A stretch of DNA of 64,000 bases from Phaeosaccion multiseriatum (GCA_965112735.1 OZ218953.1:2914001-2978000), one strand, 5' to 3'; shown: positions 37,901 through 49,779, counted from the stretch's first letter. The notes: generated by a model from the letters alone, not told the origin. A program made the numbers and translations.

Positions 37901-38398
37901 CACCGGGACGCCCTGGAAGAAGAAGAAGAAGAAGAAGAAGAAGGCACCTCTTCGGGGCTGGTTTGGAGCGTCACCTTTGCGGGAGAAAGCACCGACGGGT
38001 TCGGGTTCGATCCTCCGTCGCTCTTGCGCGTCGACGGCAGCACGTTGTACTCCACGGAGGGAAACGCGACGATCGCAGCCGCATGGCATGGCAGCGACGG
38101 TACTACTCGTGTTGGTAGCAGTGCAGGGGTGGACATTGACGCGCCTCTATACCTTCCCGATGTCGCCAGTGTGGACGATGTCTTCACCTTCACTGACTCT
38201 CCAGGGGCGGCCTACAGCGGCGAGTGGCTCCGAGCTGACGTGATGCGCATCACCGTGTCTGATGCGTCCGGGCACGGCGACGTGCGATGGGGGCAGACCT
38301 CCGTCCGTCAGAAGCGAGTGCTCATCAGCGAGGACGGCAAGTGGTACCCCAACCCTGACGTACTCTCTCCACCGCTTACCAACGGCACTGACTACTGA
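20799..38398 (+). CDS. Giant secreted Gly/Ser-rich beta-solenoid-like protein with two PAN/Apple-like segments
   Basis: Fourteen exons: 20799-20960, 21054-21787, 21962-23757, 24031-25320, 25804-26314, 26717-27715, 28152-28326, 28616-28782, 29087-30038, 30310-30932, 31564-31664, 31950-33182, 33465-33650, 34459-38398; about 4,235 residues. The N terminus is a signal peptide (ATG 20799) followed by WIGASFGNWSEPSNWEPAQ, the 'W.G..G.W....NW' motif known from repeats of bacterial autotransporter-like and other beta-helical proteins. The body consists of strands such as SLTLSG..SL and Gly-rich blocks such as GGGGSGGSVLLR repeated many times, with many N-x-S/T glycosylation sites. Two Cys-rich segments resemble PAN/Apple domains: DCAQLCLSTASCQGFDHS (exon 3 start) and DCAAACLSGGFQ ... 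CMSFIF ... TCSLL (exon 6). No membrane anchor is seen at the C terminus, which ends in NGTDY. An extracellular matrix or adhesion role is inferred from composition only. Confidence 0.8.
25560..25803. repeat. CA-rich microsatellite filling an intron
   Basis: Imperfect (CA)n with ACTCGCTCTCTTACACG interruptions repeated three times. It runs up to the acceptor of exon 5 of the giant gene (exon starts 25804), so the intron lacks a normal pyrimidine tract there. Confidence 0.9.
26456..26716. repeat. CA-rich microsatellite filling an intron
   Basis: About 260 bp of imperfect (CA)n ending in the acceptor CACACAACAG of exon 6 of the giant gene. The reading frame happens to stay open through this intron. 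Confidence 0.9.
27716..28115. repeat. (GTAT)n then (GTCT)n microsatellite starting at a splice donor
   Basis: Immediately after exon 6 of the giant gene (ends ...GCCAG) the sequence is (GTAT)n for about 300 bp, turning into (GTCT)n. The splice donor GTATGTATG is the first repeat unit. Confidence 0.95.
28327..28485. repeat. (GT)n microsatellite starting at a splice donor
   Basis: The donor of exon 7 (CTGCAG|GTGCGTGCG) runs directly into about 150 bp of GT repeat with GC and GA interruptions. Same arrangement as at 27716. Confidence 0.95.
30104..30181. repeat. (GGA)n tract in intron
   Basis: About 75 bp of GGA repeat within the intron after exon 9 of the giant gene (exon ends 30038). The open frame through it would give only poly-Gly or poly-Glu and is not needed for the model. 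Confidence 0.85.
33660..33900. repeat. GA-rich microsatellite in intron
   Basis: Roughly 240 bp of (GA)n with GGGA and CAGA variants at the 5' part of the intron following exon 13 of the giant gene. Confidence 0.9.
33929..34190. repeat. 27-bp minisatellite in intron
   Basis: Nine essentially identical copies of a 27-bp unit (core ACGCGTACCGAGGGGG, followed by TATGTGAAGAC) at about 33937, 33964, 33991, 34018, 34045, 34072, 34099, 34126 and 34153, then degenerate GTACTGAGTGGC copies. The units are contiguous with no spacers. It is followed at about 34268-34340 by a 10-bp repeat (TATGTATTGG) of about seven copies. Confidence 0.95.
34640..34700 (+). other. Frame change at a G7 run in exon 14 of the giant gene
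   Basis: Exon 14 enters in the frame giving SIYIHATHSLQGNGSI and GAGAGGRVGVVVGG, but from about 34671 the long downstream frame (DESSYSFQGALAAQ...) is a different one. The switch falls at the G run 34664-34670. A single-base length error or mutation explains it; a short intron cannot be excluded but no strong splice pair was found. Confidence 0.7.
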
Positions 38399-40483
38399 GC
38401 CACTGAGTTGAGCAACTGCATGGGTTGAGCCTGAGCACTTAGGGGTTGGCTTGAGGAGTGCTTTTTTTGGCGGTAGAGCGGACGAAGCGGCAGCTCTTTT
38501 CGTACTCGGGTCAGTCACTGTTGTGGACTAAGCGAGAGAAGAGGCGCCTCTGGTGCTAACACGGAGGGACTCAGCCTATGACCAAGGTCACCTCGCTCCC
38601 AGGCATCCAAGCAGGGAGGGTAAGTCAATGGGATGTTGGCATGTTCGCATGAACGTCCCCTCCCCTCCCCTGGCTACAACATGTAGACCGAGGGGAAGAT
38701 GGTCCAATCCCACCGCTCCAGCTCTATCATAGTAGCATAGTGCTTCAGAGCGAGCGAGTGAGGGGGCGGCGAAATGGAGAGAGTTGCAGCGCCCTCCCAT
38801 CTCGTGGATACGGTACTCTCTCACCCTACTACCGCTGCCAGCCACCCTGCCACACACAAGAGCACGCAGCAGGCAGCAGGCAGCAGAGGCAGCAGAGGCA
38901 GCAGAGGCAGCGAGTGCATTGGTAGAGCAAGGAGGATCGAACAGTGCAAAGTCCAAGGGTCTCTGCACGAGGGCCGATGGAAGCACCCAGCCACCACCCC
39001 TCCTTTCCAAAAAATGCACAACTTGAACTTTCTTTCCTACTGCAGAGCTCGAACGCCCTGATCCTAACGCTCTGTCTGTTGCATATCTACAGTTGTCGCA
39101 GTTCTTAACGTCCTGATCTTAACGCTGCTCTGTCTTTTGCATATGTACAGCGCTCTGTCTTTTGCGTATGTACAGCTGTCGCCTCTTCTCATGTCTCCCG
39201 TGCGCGGCGCTGGCGGCACTTACAGTTACAGTTAGTTCCTGCTCAGACGTGTTGTTGTGCGAATGGTGAGACCACGACCACTTGCGTCCCCAGCCGTCTC
39301 CGAGATGGTATGTGGCATGGACAGCACACGCACACACACACATACACACAAAGACACATGCACACACATATACACACATACACACACAGACACATACAGC
39401 CACACACACATAGACACACACACACGCACACACACACACACACACTCACACATACACACGATGTAGGGCATGAACAATATCATCAAACGCTCTGGCGGGC
39501 TGACGGGCTTGGGGCTGTTCTGTACAGTAAGGGCCTTGACGACTGACCACCCCTTAACGACCGACACTGTCACTGGTGTATCAAGCACAGTCGCACAGTC
39601 GCACAGTGCCTCCAGGTGCATGATGTCCCGCGCGCAGGAGGCGCGAGAAAGAAGCGGGAAGCTGCATGCAGACTAAAGGCAGGGCGGTAAGTTTGGTAAG
39701 TTCGAGTTGTGCATTAGGAAAGAAAGTTCGAGTTGTGCGCATTAGGAGAGGATTGGTGTTGGCTGGATGCTTCCCTCGGCCCTCGCGCCATCAGCGGCGG
39801 GTGGAGGCCGTTCCACTTGGCAGCTGCGACGAGGACGCGCTGCATTTTAAAGCCTCTTCGCTCCCTCGCTGCCGTACGCTGCAGGAGCGAGCATCCCTTT
39901 CGGCCGGTGCGTTGGCTGTCGGTTCCCTCGCTGGGTTGGAGCAAGGCCGTAATTTCTGTATGCGCAATCATCTCGACCGCTCCGCGTTGTAGCTGCGAAG
40001 GGGGATACTCAAGCTCAAGATATCTTCTCAACTCGGTGCGCCTTGCCTCCTTGTCTCTAGAGTCGACGGAATCCCTCTCCCTTCTAACGAAAAGCCTGAG
40101 GGCTGAAGAAGCTGCGCACCAATCATTTCCTCCTCCCCCAGCAGAGAGTAGAGCAGAGAGTAGAGCAGACTCACGTCGCGGAGATCGACATGACATCCAA
40201 GCACGATCTTCCGCAGCAAGGAGGGAAGGCGCAAGGGCTGAAGAATCAAAGCCATCCCGAGACACCTGTCCGTTGTTGTGGAACCTGCCCTCTCTGCTTA
40301 GGCTGCCCAGCCTACTGTGGGATCACACAAGCATGGTTGGATGAAACTCCCTCATATGGGTGTACTCCCTCCGCATCAATGGCATTGGCGTCCCCGACAG
40401 GAGCCCCTGCACCCTCTGTCTCGATGTTGTCTTCAGAAGGGGTTGGGTGTGGCCACGATGCCCTTACGAAACTGTGTCAACTG
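38399..40483. other. Intergenic region, about 2.1 kb, with inverted and simple repeats
   Basis: No convincing exon was found. It contains an inverted repeat pair (listed separately), a threefold degenerate direct repeat around 39057-39175 (cores ATCTTAACG and TTGCATATGTACAG), and a (CA)n tract at 39324-39461. Short open frames here have no recognisable motifs. Confidence 0.5.
38968..39790. repeat. Inverted repeat pair, arms about 85-90 bp
   Basis: The segment 38968-39052 and the reverse complement of 39698-39790 align with most positions identical (shared cores GAGGGCCGA, GGAAGCA, CCCAGCCA/TCCAGCCA, GAACTTTCTTTCCTA). The arms are separated by about 650 bp. No terminal target duplication was identified. 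Confidence 0.75.
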
Positions 40484-41399
40484 CTACCATCGAGGGTGGC
40501 TCTTCGCAGCTTTGTATAGTGCGACGGGGTCGCCGGAGGTCCCCTGCTTGCTCTTTTGCGAAGCCAACTTGAGATTTTGCCTGGGAAGCCATGCAGCACA
40601 CAGAGAGAGCAAGGAGGCGAAGAGTGAGTAAAGGCGCGGGGTGGCTTGTTAGTGCTGCAAGTGCTGTGGTGGTAAGCTTACCTGATTGATCGGCGCAGAT
40701 CGTCTACCGATAACTCTGTCATGGGCACGCTCCGGCTTCTTCTGCTGCTGATGTTGGGGGTGGCGGTGGTGGTGGTGGTGGTGGTGCTGCTGCTGCTGCT
40801 TCTTTTAGTGCAGTCCGTTGCACGGCTGCCGGGAAGTGCACACCTGTCAGGACTTTCCTTTCGATTGCTCGTGCTCGTGCTCCTGCTCCTGCTGCTACTT
40901 AGTGAGCCATGAAGACCGGGCCTGCTCTCACTTCTCTGTCTGGACGGCAGGGAGTCTCTTCCATCCCCGACGCGCTCGGCAGCAGCACAGTTGTTAGGGG
41001 GTAATGCGTCGCTCCTCGGTTCTATCGGTAGAGGCAGGGGTAACGGTGTCTTGTGCCTCGAGCAGGGTACACGTTGTGCCCCGCCTTTCAGTGGTGAGGC
41101 CATTGGAACGGCAGCACCAAGAGAGTGTCTCCGAGCTGCACTCGCTGATGCGTGCTGCCCCTGCTGCTCCTGTTGCTGTTGCTGCTGCTGATTCTGCTGC
41201 TGCCGCTGCTGCAAGGAAACCCTTGGCGTAAGGACGTGGCGGCGGATCTGTGGAGGACTATTTCTCTGCTGCTGCTTCTGCGGCTGCCGCTGCTGCTGCT
41301 CCTGCTGCTGCTCCTGCTCCTGCTGATCCTCGTCGTAGCCACTCGAGGATGGCCCGAACAGAATGCTCGCAGCCTCACACCCATCATCACAGTCCATCT
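40484..41399 (-). CDS. Gln/Ser/Arg-rich protein of unknown function
   Basis: Two exons: 40682-41399 (preceded by acceptor TCCTCTCTTGCAG, ended by donor GTAAGCTTACC) and 40484-40580 (acceptor GGCTTCCCAG, stop TAG). With the ATG at 41397, two bases inside the first exon shown, the product is 270 residues. Because an acceptor precedes that exon, at least one upstream exon exists; it may be only 5' UTR. The protein is low complexity: a poly-Gln block, RRHSLG, RSRSTSTS and a poly-Thr run, ending with a more ordered tail DDLRRSIRQNLKLASQKSK and YKAAKSHPRW. No known domain was recognised. The tail spanning the splice junction is the best evidence that the model is right. Confidence 0.6.
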
Positions 41400-42302
41400 C
41401 TGCAAGAGAGGAAGAGGTTCAAGATGGCAGTTGGTGAGGCTACTTATCTGGCTAATAAGCCGTGTTCGGGAAATCAAGAGATCGTCCGGAGCACCAACAT
41501 CCTTCCCCCCTCTGAGATACACAATTCAAAAGAAGTATGGACAATGGGTGTTGGACACTCTGGGCAAAAACAAAACAAATGTAATGCCCCAACAGCTCAC
41601 GCGGCGGCGAAAGAACGTCTGGTGCCATCCACTCGTGCCTAAAAGTAATTGCGGAGCATGATCAAAGCACCCGGCGCGCGCTATCCGCTATCGGCCGGAT
41701 CGCCGGCGCGCTATCGAGAAAGTGGGCGATAGCGTGTCAGGGGTCGATTGAAGAGAGAGAGCAGAGCAGCGCAATATACAAATCCATTCCCTTACCACAC
41801 AGTAGCGGCTATAACTATTCTCAAGGCGGCCCGCGAAAAAGTCGTCGCATGCCAGACTGGGCACGCCTTTTAACCCCCTGCTCTTCCTCCTCCTCCTCCT
41901 CCTACACACGTCTATACGGCCTGGCGCCGCGCCACACCGTCCCCCTCATCCGTCCCGCCCGAGGCCACGGTGGGACCCTATTAATCGCGAGCACCGCCTG
42001 GTCGGTCTTCGTCGGCAACCCTCATTTTCTCAAGAAGAATCACCCGCGCCCCTCCCCGACCGCGAACAAAACACTCTCCGGTACAAACTCCCCTTTGCCT
42101 CCCTGTGTTGGTCCAAAAAGCCATTTTGTAAAAGCCCCCATCTTCCCACGAGCTCCATGTGCGTCATGCTTGCAAGAGGCTTGCAATCAGAGGTCTCAAC
42201 GCAAGCCTGCGCCAGAAGCCTCGTGAGCTGTGAGTCAGTCAAGAAGCGGTGCACCCCCTCCCTTCGTTCCCTTCTTCCTTGCTTCCTCTCCTTAGCGGCG
42301 AC
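41400..42302. other. Intergenic region between NDUFS8 and the Gln-rich gene
   Basis: About 900 bp between the NDUFS8 stop and the first recognised exon of the Gln-rich gene. It holds one copy of the GATAGC-rich element (41670-41755). The open frame on + at 41849-42226 has no recognisable features and was not called. Confidence 0.5.
41670..41755. repeat. GATAGC-rich palindromic element, copy 1
   Basis: Contains CGCGCTATCCGCTATCGGCC, then GCGCGCTATCGAGAAAG and GCGATAGCGTGTCAGGGGTC. Shares these blocks with the element at 51630-51930. It lies roughly 300 bp upstream of the ATG of the Gln-rich gene. Confidence 0.8.
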
Positions 42303-43918
<1,616 letters not shown>

Positions 43919-44301
43919 CTTCCCCTCTTCTCTCCCTCTCTGCTGCCTCGCCTGTCCCTCAGAGAAAGCGAAAAGGAAGCACTTCTCTTTGCAAGTTTTC
44001 GCGCCGCTCAGCACGGTCCCTCGCACGGAGTCCCTTCCTCTACAACAAGGAAAGGGGGGCAGTTATTTGCCACTCGCCCGTCCTCTACCAGCTCAACGGA
44101 GAGTCGCCTCACGAGGAAATCACGAGTGCGTGAAAACCCCAGGGGCTCAATGTCGATCTGCGACAACATTTATCGATTACTTCGACATTCGCGCAATTCT
44201 CTTGCTTTTCTCTTGCACCCTCTCCAATAGAGCGCCTTGCTCTGCCTGTGGGCGGTGTCGTAAGGTTCGCGTCTCTGCAGTGTGCCGTGGTGAAGGTAGC
44301 C
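43919..44301. promoter_or_regulatory. Putative bidirectional promoter between NDUFS8 and alpha-SNAP
   Basis: 383 bp separate the two divergent start codons. Both 5' UTRs and both promoters must lie here. No TATA box at a meaningful position was recognised. Confidence 0.55.
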
Positions 44302-46187
44302 ATGGCCGCGTTCGGAGATCAGAGTGCGAAAGCGCTTGCATTCATCGCGGAGGGAGACAAAATACTTGGCAAGTGGTTAGGCTCGAGACAAAGCAAGCAG
44401 GAGGACGCGGCAGAGCTCTACGGCAAGGCCGCCAACTGCTACAAGGTGGGAGTTCAGAAGCACGGGAGGAACGGTGGTGGAGGCTGTTGCCTGAGAAGAA
44501 GCATGAGGGGAGAGCAGGACGGTGGGTCCTAGGTACAAAAATCTCTTTCCCCCCCCCCCGTTCTCTAACCGACTGACAGCTATCACAGGCGCTGGCGTGG
44601 GGTAGTCTGAAGAGAGTGGCGCTCTGTCGGTGGAATCGTATCTTCTCCACTGAGGGTGGCCCTGTGGTGCCTCCCTTCATGACGTGTCCTCCAATCGATC
44701 GACCTCCGCTCACCACCCCGCGACGACCCGCATCTCTGCACCCTACAATGTCATCGTACAACACCCACACCCACGCAGGTATCGCAAAAGTGGAAGGATG
44801 CAGGAGACACGTACTCCAAGGCTGCCGACATGCACCAGAAGAGCGGCTCCCAGTTCGAGGCGGCCTCGTCCTACTCCGAGGCGGGCAAGGCCCACAAGCG
44901 CGTAGACCCGGTGGCCGCCATCACCGCCTTTAGACACGCCATCTCGCTGTACTCAGACGCAGGCCGCTTTATGTCGGCGGCCAAACTGCAAGTAGAGGTG
45001 AGGGGTGGTACTCTCTCTTGATCTGACTGATGTAAAGTCTCCCTCCTGAAGCACTGAAGCACCATACCATGAGACTGAGAGCAGTACGTGCATGGATCTC
45101 CTCTTGGTTTTGAGTCGGACCGGTAGGTTAAAGGCCTTGCTTGGGAATGTAATGTGGCCTGTCCCTCCGTGTTTTGCCTTTGCAGGTGGCGGACATTTTC
45201 AAGGAGGACGGAAACACCGCGGGGGCCATCGAGTCGTACCAAGCGGCAGCAGACTTCTACGCAGGAGAGAACAACAAACAGGTGCGCTCCCGAGGCCGCC
45301 TGGAGGTGTCGTCCAGAGAGAGGATCACTCCATACATCCATGCCTCCTTTTGCCACTGGCGGAATACGGGGTATTTGTGCAGTCAGAAAGAGGTTTGACT
45401 AGCGGTACCAGCCGTGCTCTCCTCTCTCTCTCTTTCTGTCTGTCTGTCTGTCTCTCTCCCTCTCTAACTTGTCCCCTCCCTTCCCCTCCCCTCCCCTTGC
45501 GCAGCACTCGAACAAGTGCCTGCGCGAGATAGCCATGCTTCGCTCCACAGGCGAGCCTCCCGACTACCTGGGAGCCGCCGACATCTTCGAGCAGCTCGGC
45601 CGCAGCGACGTGCAGGAGCCGCTGCTCAGGATGAACGCAAAGGGCAACTTTTTACAGGTACGGCACGGGATAGGGCGCTCGTCCTCTCTGCCTCTCTCTA
45701 TGGAGGGGGTGGGGAGAAGAGGGGTTAAATTCAGCGCTGTGACCTCCCTCTCCACTCTCCCTCTATTGTGCTCACTCCTTCGCGGTTGCTTGGCTCCTCC
45801 TCACTCGCCTGCCTTAGCCCACCTACCGCTGCGTGCCCCGCCGCTTCCTCACCTCTCGTCCCTCTGTTGCGTCCCTCCTACGTACTGCTTCCTTAGGCTG
45901 CCTTCTGCCTGTTGGCGGCGGGCGACTCTGTTGCAGTGCGACAGAAGCTTGACGCATTCAAGGGCATGGACTACACCTTTGACGGCTCAAGAGAGGGGAA
46001 TTTAGTGGAGGCATTGGTGACCGCCTACGAAAGTGGGGATGGGGAGGCTTTCAGCCAAGCGGCCTTTGAGTTTGACCAAATCACAAAACTGGACCCTTGG
46101 AAAACGAGCCTACTGCTGGTGTGCAAGCGGGCCATTGAGGGAGGAGGGGGCGGGGACGTGGGTGGGGATGACGTTGATTTAACGTAA
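44302..46187 (+). CDS. NAPA: Alpha-soluble NSF attachment protein (alpha-SNAP)
   Basis: Five exons, all phase 0: 44302-44445, 44779-44997, 45186-45281, 45505-45657, 45897-46187; 300 residues, close to the usual 290-295. Alpha-SNAP binds assembled SNARE bundles and recruits NSF for ATP-driven disassembly after membrane fusion. The TPR-like helical repeats are clear: EDAAELYGKAANCYK, FEAASSYSEAGKAHKRVDP, AITAFRHAISLYSDAGRF, AGAIESYQAAADFYAGE, and the C-terminal AAFEFDQITKLDPWKTSLLL, where the leucine pair that stimulates NSF is expected. It ends in GGDDVDLT, an acidic tail like the DEEDLR of animal proteins. Exon joins reproduce the family alignment without gaps (ANCYK|VSQKWKDAGDTY). Confidence 0.96.
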
Positions 46188-46304
46188 GACAGAGAGAGAG
46201 CAGCTCTCTTTTTTTAAAATTTATAAATGTATGTACATAGAACTGCACACACGCTTACCTTAGCTAAGTATCACCGCGTCATCTATCTGTTTTTGGTGCT
46301 GCAG
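46184..46304 (+). other. Possible 3' terminal intron of alpha-SNAP
   Basis: GTAAGA at 46184 directly follows ...GATTTAAC, and TTTTTGGTGCTGCAG ends at 46304. If spliced, the codon becomes AC|C followed by TGA, so the protein still ends in Thr exactly as in the unspliced form (ACG TAA). Confidence 0.4.
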
Positions 46305-47241
46305 CTGAAGCCATGAAAGCCATCGTACGGTACGCCCAAAGAAAGGGTTCTTCTGGGCTGGGCTCCCCCCTAAACGTGGGGAGCTATGGGTGGGTGGGGA
46401 TGTATGCACCGACACAGAGTCGCACCCAAGTGATGTGTGGGGTCAGGCTCCAGCCCCCAACCTTTGATGAGAAGACGGCCTTGTGAATGTATTGTTGGCT
46501 CGCGGTTGTGGGCCCGTTCTTGACGTAACGCAGGGCTGGACCGTTCCAAACGGTTGGAATGGGGTACTTTAATTAAGGTTTAGGCTGCCACTCTTGCTGC
46601 CTCCCTCCACGGGATTGCGCGCTGCGCGAGAATACAAGAGCAGAGCGCCTGCTGCTGATGTCAGTCCAGGAAGAGCACATCGCCTTCTCCTGACTCCTGA
46701 CCCTGGGGGGCAATACCACATGTGTGTGTGTGTGTGTATGTCCCCTTCGGCCTGCCCACACAGCAGTAGTAGTAGTAGCACACGCTTCGCTGGTGAGGAC
46801 AGGGCAGAAGTGTTCGTAATAGACAGATGATGGATACCCAAAGATGCCCTGCTACAAACAGCGTTGGGGTTGAAAAGTGATAAGTGTATGTGGTGAATGG
46901 TGAGGAAGCTCCTCCACATTCGCTCGCTCGCCCCTCTGCTCTCGCCAAAGGCTGCATCCACGAGTGTATTCTAGGGCCAGCTCCGAGAAACCGGGTTGCC
47001 TTTCCTGTCCTGTCCAAGGCTGCGCGTCAATAGCAGCAGCAGCAGAAGCATCGCATAGGGGTTCAAAAGCGCTGCGAATGTCCTCTCCTCCATGGACTTG
47101 GGAGCCGCTCTCTCTCATCCTCCAGCCTGCCCTCCCCCCTTGCTCTTCTTCGCTTCACACGCGATGCTTGTTTACTGTCCTTCTCGTCTGCGCATGTGTT
47201 GCGTCCGTCCAGTTCAAATCTCCCATTTGCTTCCTGCTTCC
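46188..47241. other. Intergenic spacer between convergent genes
   Basis: About 1.05 kb between the 3' ends of alpha-SNAP (+) and the SPIRAL1-like gene (-). A 57-codon open frame starts at 46313 after a good acceptor, but it has no recognisable features and may be 3' UTR. Nothing else was identified. Confidence 0.5.
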
Positions 47242-48901
47242 TTAACCCAGAGTGAAGGTCGATGCGCCACCGGGGGGGTTGTGGATCCTCGTAGAGGAAC
47301 GGTCTGTGTGTGTGTGTGGAGCGCGCAGGGAAAATGACCAGCGAAAGAGGGGACATAATCACGTGAGTCAACAGTGCCCAATGCCCCTGCCACCGACCGC
47401 ACTTTCATTCGCAAGCAACGCACAGCGTGGCCGCATCCTCTCTACCCTCTCGCTCTGTTACCTGTGATGAAGTTTCCTGAGTTCTGATTAGCTCCGTTGG
47501 CAAACACGTTACTGGACACGCTCCCCCCGCCATAGCTCTGCCCCTGCCCCTGCTCCTGCTTCTGCTGCTGCTGCTGCAGCATCTGGGTCCCCACGGCCGC
47601 CACCGGAGCAGCCACCTCGTCGGGGAAGGTGCCCTGTGCAGAGTCCGCTCGGGGTGGAGGCATGACGCGCGCTTTTGGGGTGTCGTCCTGAGGATACCCT
47701 CCGATGCTGAAGCTGGACTTGCCTCCCGGGGGGGCGTGCACCCTTGTGCTAGACCTGCCGGGGGGAGGGAGATAGGAGGGAGCCCAAAGGGGTTTGGTTG
47801 GTGCCTGTCTACGTTCGAGAGGGTGAAGAACGCTGCGTAGAGGCAGAGCCCAACCCACCCGTTGCACACCCTTGTATCACTAATGCTCGGTTCGTCCAAT
47901 GTCCCCCTCTGTTCTTGCTCACCTTTCCGTGAGCACGTTTCCGGCGTTCTGGTTGGTACCAGACGCGAACGAGTTGGACGAGACGCTGCCGCTCTGCTCG
48001 CTCACGGCGACGGCAGCCGCAGCAGCCTGCGCAGCCGCCTCCTCCTCCGTGACTACGACCTCCATCCATTGCTGGGTCCGGCGGTTCCACACTGAGCAAG
48101 GCGAGAGAGGGAGAGAGAGGGGCGGAGGGGGGGGGGAGGGGGGGAGGTGAGTTCAGGGCATCCTTATTGTGAAGGGCGGGTGGGAGAGCGTGGGCATATT
48201 CATGTTTACGGAAAGCAAAGCAGAGGAGCACAGTCCAGCGCTGAGAGTGTTAAGATGACGGGGGGTAGGGAGGGGGGAGGTGGCCCACAGAGGGGCCTGA
48301 GGGGGTTGAGGCAGGCAAGATAAGAACAGCCAGGACGGGGGGCTTTGTAATAGCGACTGCGACAGAGATCGAGGGAGGGAGGATGCACGGAGGAGGAGCA
48401 AGGCTGGCAGACTTGGAATATTGGGGAGGTCCACAGAGAGGCACGGAAAAGCCAACGGACCCCCGGCGTCCACCATCAAGGCCAGTACTGATCAGCGTAC
48501 GCTCCAACGCGCACAGCTATAGGTGGGCTAGGCGCTGTGCAGGGAAGCTGAACCAGCACTCCCCTCCCGTCGCTGCCGCCCACCAGTCACATGTTCCCCA
48601 CGTGGGCGCTTATCGTGGCATCTACTGAAGAATACAAACAGGCAGAGCTTCCTACCGATACTTCGCCGAGTCCACCCAGCTCCACTGTGCCCCCCTTAGA
48701 GCGTTTCATCACCGAGCGCTTTGTCCTCTCCCTCTCCGGTCCCCCCGTGGCCGCTGTTCCTTGGGCCCTTCCGGCTCTCTCTCTCTCTCTCTCTCTGTCC
48801 CTCTCCTCCGCCTTTCCCTCACCTCGCTTCACGCCAGCACCGCCGTTCTGTTGAGGCTCCTCATTGCCGAAGATGGAGGACTGCGAGGTACGAGTTGACA
48901 T
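47242..48901 (-). CDS. SPIRAL1-like microtubule-associated protein with duplicated signature motif
   Basis: Four exons: 48823-48901, 47923-48091, 47462-47754, 47242-47303; 603 nt, 200 residues, phases 1, 2 and 1 at the three junctions. Plant SPIRAL1 proteins are small microtubule plus-end/lattice binders that share an N-terminal block and the motif 'N.QNTGNFITDRPSTKVHAAPGG.SS'. Here the motif occurs twice: FASGTNQNAGNVLTER+SSTRVHAPPGGKSSFSIGG (mid protein, across exons 2-3), and FANGANQNSGNFIT+DRSSTRIHNPPGGASTF at the C terminus (across exons 3-4). The N terminus has SQSSIFGNEEPQQNGG, like the SS.FG.E block of the animal HN1/Jupiter relatives. Between the motifs lies a Gln-rich linker. The short last exon was found because it completes the motif in phase. 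Function is inferred from the family. Confidence 0.85.
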
Positions 48902-49388
48902 GGTAGCTGCTCCTTCTTTTGTGTGTTTATGTTTATGGTGTCTCCCCTTTTATAATTTGTGGGGAGCTCTGAGGGTTAACGCCTACCCACGGGAGAGGGA
49001 GACGCGAAAGTCAGTGCTAAATTCCAACGGATTTGAAGGCGAAAAGAGAGAGAGTGATAAAGCTAACTCTCGTCATGGTGTGCTTGTTGATACCACAGCA
49101 GGCGAAGCTGTCAGCGAGATACTCTATTCGTTTTAAGTATGGAAAAGAGGAAGTTTGGCAAGGAAAGGAAGAAGGAGGAAGAGAGAAAATTTGGGGGTAG
49201 CAGGCTAGCTCACGTCTGCGGTGTAGCTAGCACGCACGCCGGGCGTAGCAGGTAGCAGATAGCACGGCAGGGGTCGAAGAAAAGTCAACAAGAGGAACTG
49301 CGATTGCCTGCAGTGTAAAAATGAGTGAGTAGGATATATGGTTGAGATTTGACGAGCTCTCTGTGATTGGAGCTTCCTCAGCAGGCTC
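48902..49388. other. Upstream region of the SPIRAL1-like gene
   Basis: 487 bp between the TPR gene stop and the SPIRAL1-like start. It contains a TAGC-rich stretch at 49195-49283 that ends in CAGGGGTCGA, a degenerate relative of the GATAGC elements at 41670 and 51630. Confidence 0.5.
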
Positions 49389-49740
49389 TCACGGCTTCCG
49401 CACTGAGAGGTGTATCCGAGGCAGGTGGTACCACATGTCCGTGGGCCGCAGAGTGTCGCTCAGCGTGCTGGCGTGCATGCGCTCGTTGGCCTCTTCGATC
49501 TCCCCGTGGCAGTCATGCCACAAGCCTGTCGTAAAGCGAGATGGATGCACACACACACACACACACACGCACGTGCACACATAGACGGCGGGAGAAGGTG
49601 AGAGAGTGTGTGGGAGAGCGGGACCAGAAGAGAGGGTGAGAGAGAGAGAGGAAACAGAGAGAGAGCGAGACAGAGAGAGACAGAGAGAGAGAGAGAGAGA
49701 AGAGAGAGAGCGAGACAGAGAGAGAGAGAGAGAGAGAGAG

Positions 49741-49779
<39 letters not shown>

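Noticed and set aside
38588-40265. Several short open frames on both strands in the 38.4-40.5 kb spacer
   Set aside because: They are short, low in complexity (SAASAASAA and similar), overlap the inverted repeat and are not backed by splice sites or motifs.
41849-42226. Open frame of 125 codons on + downstream of NDUFS8
   Set aside because: Composition is Ser/Pro-rich with no domain, and there are no neighbouring exons; probably chance in GC-rich DNA.
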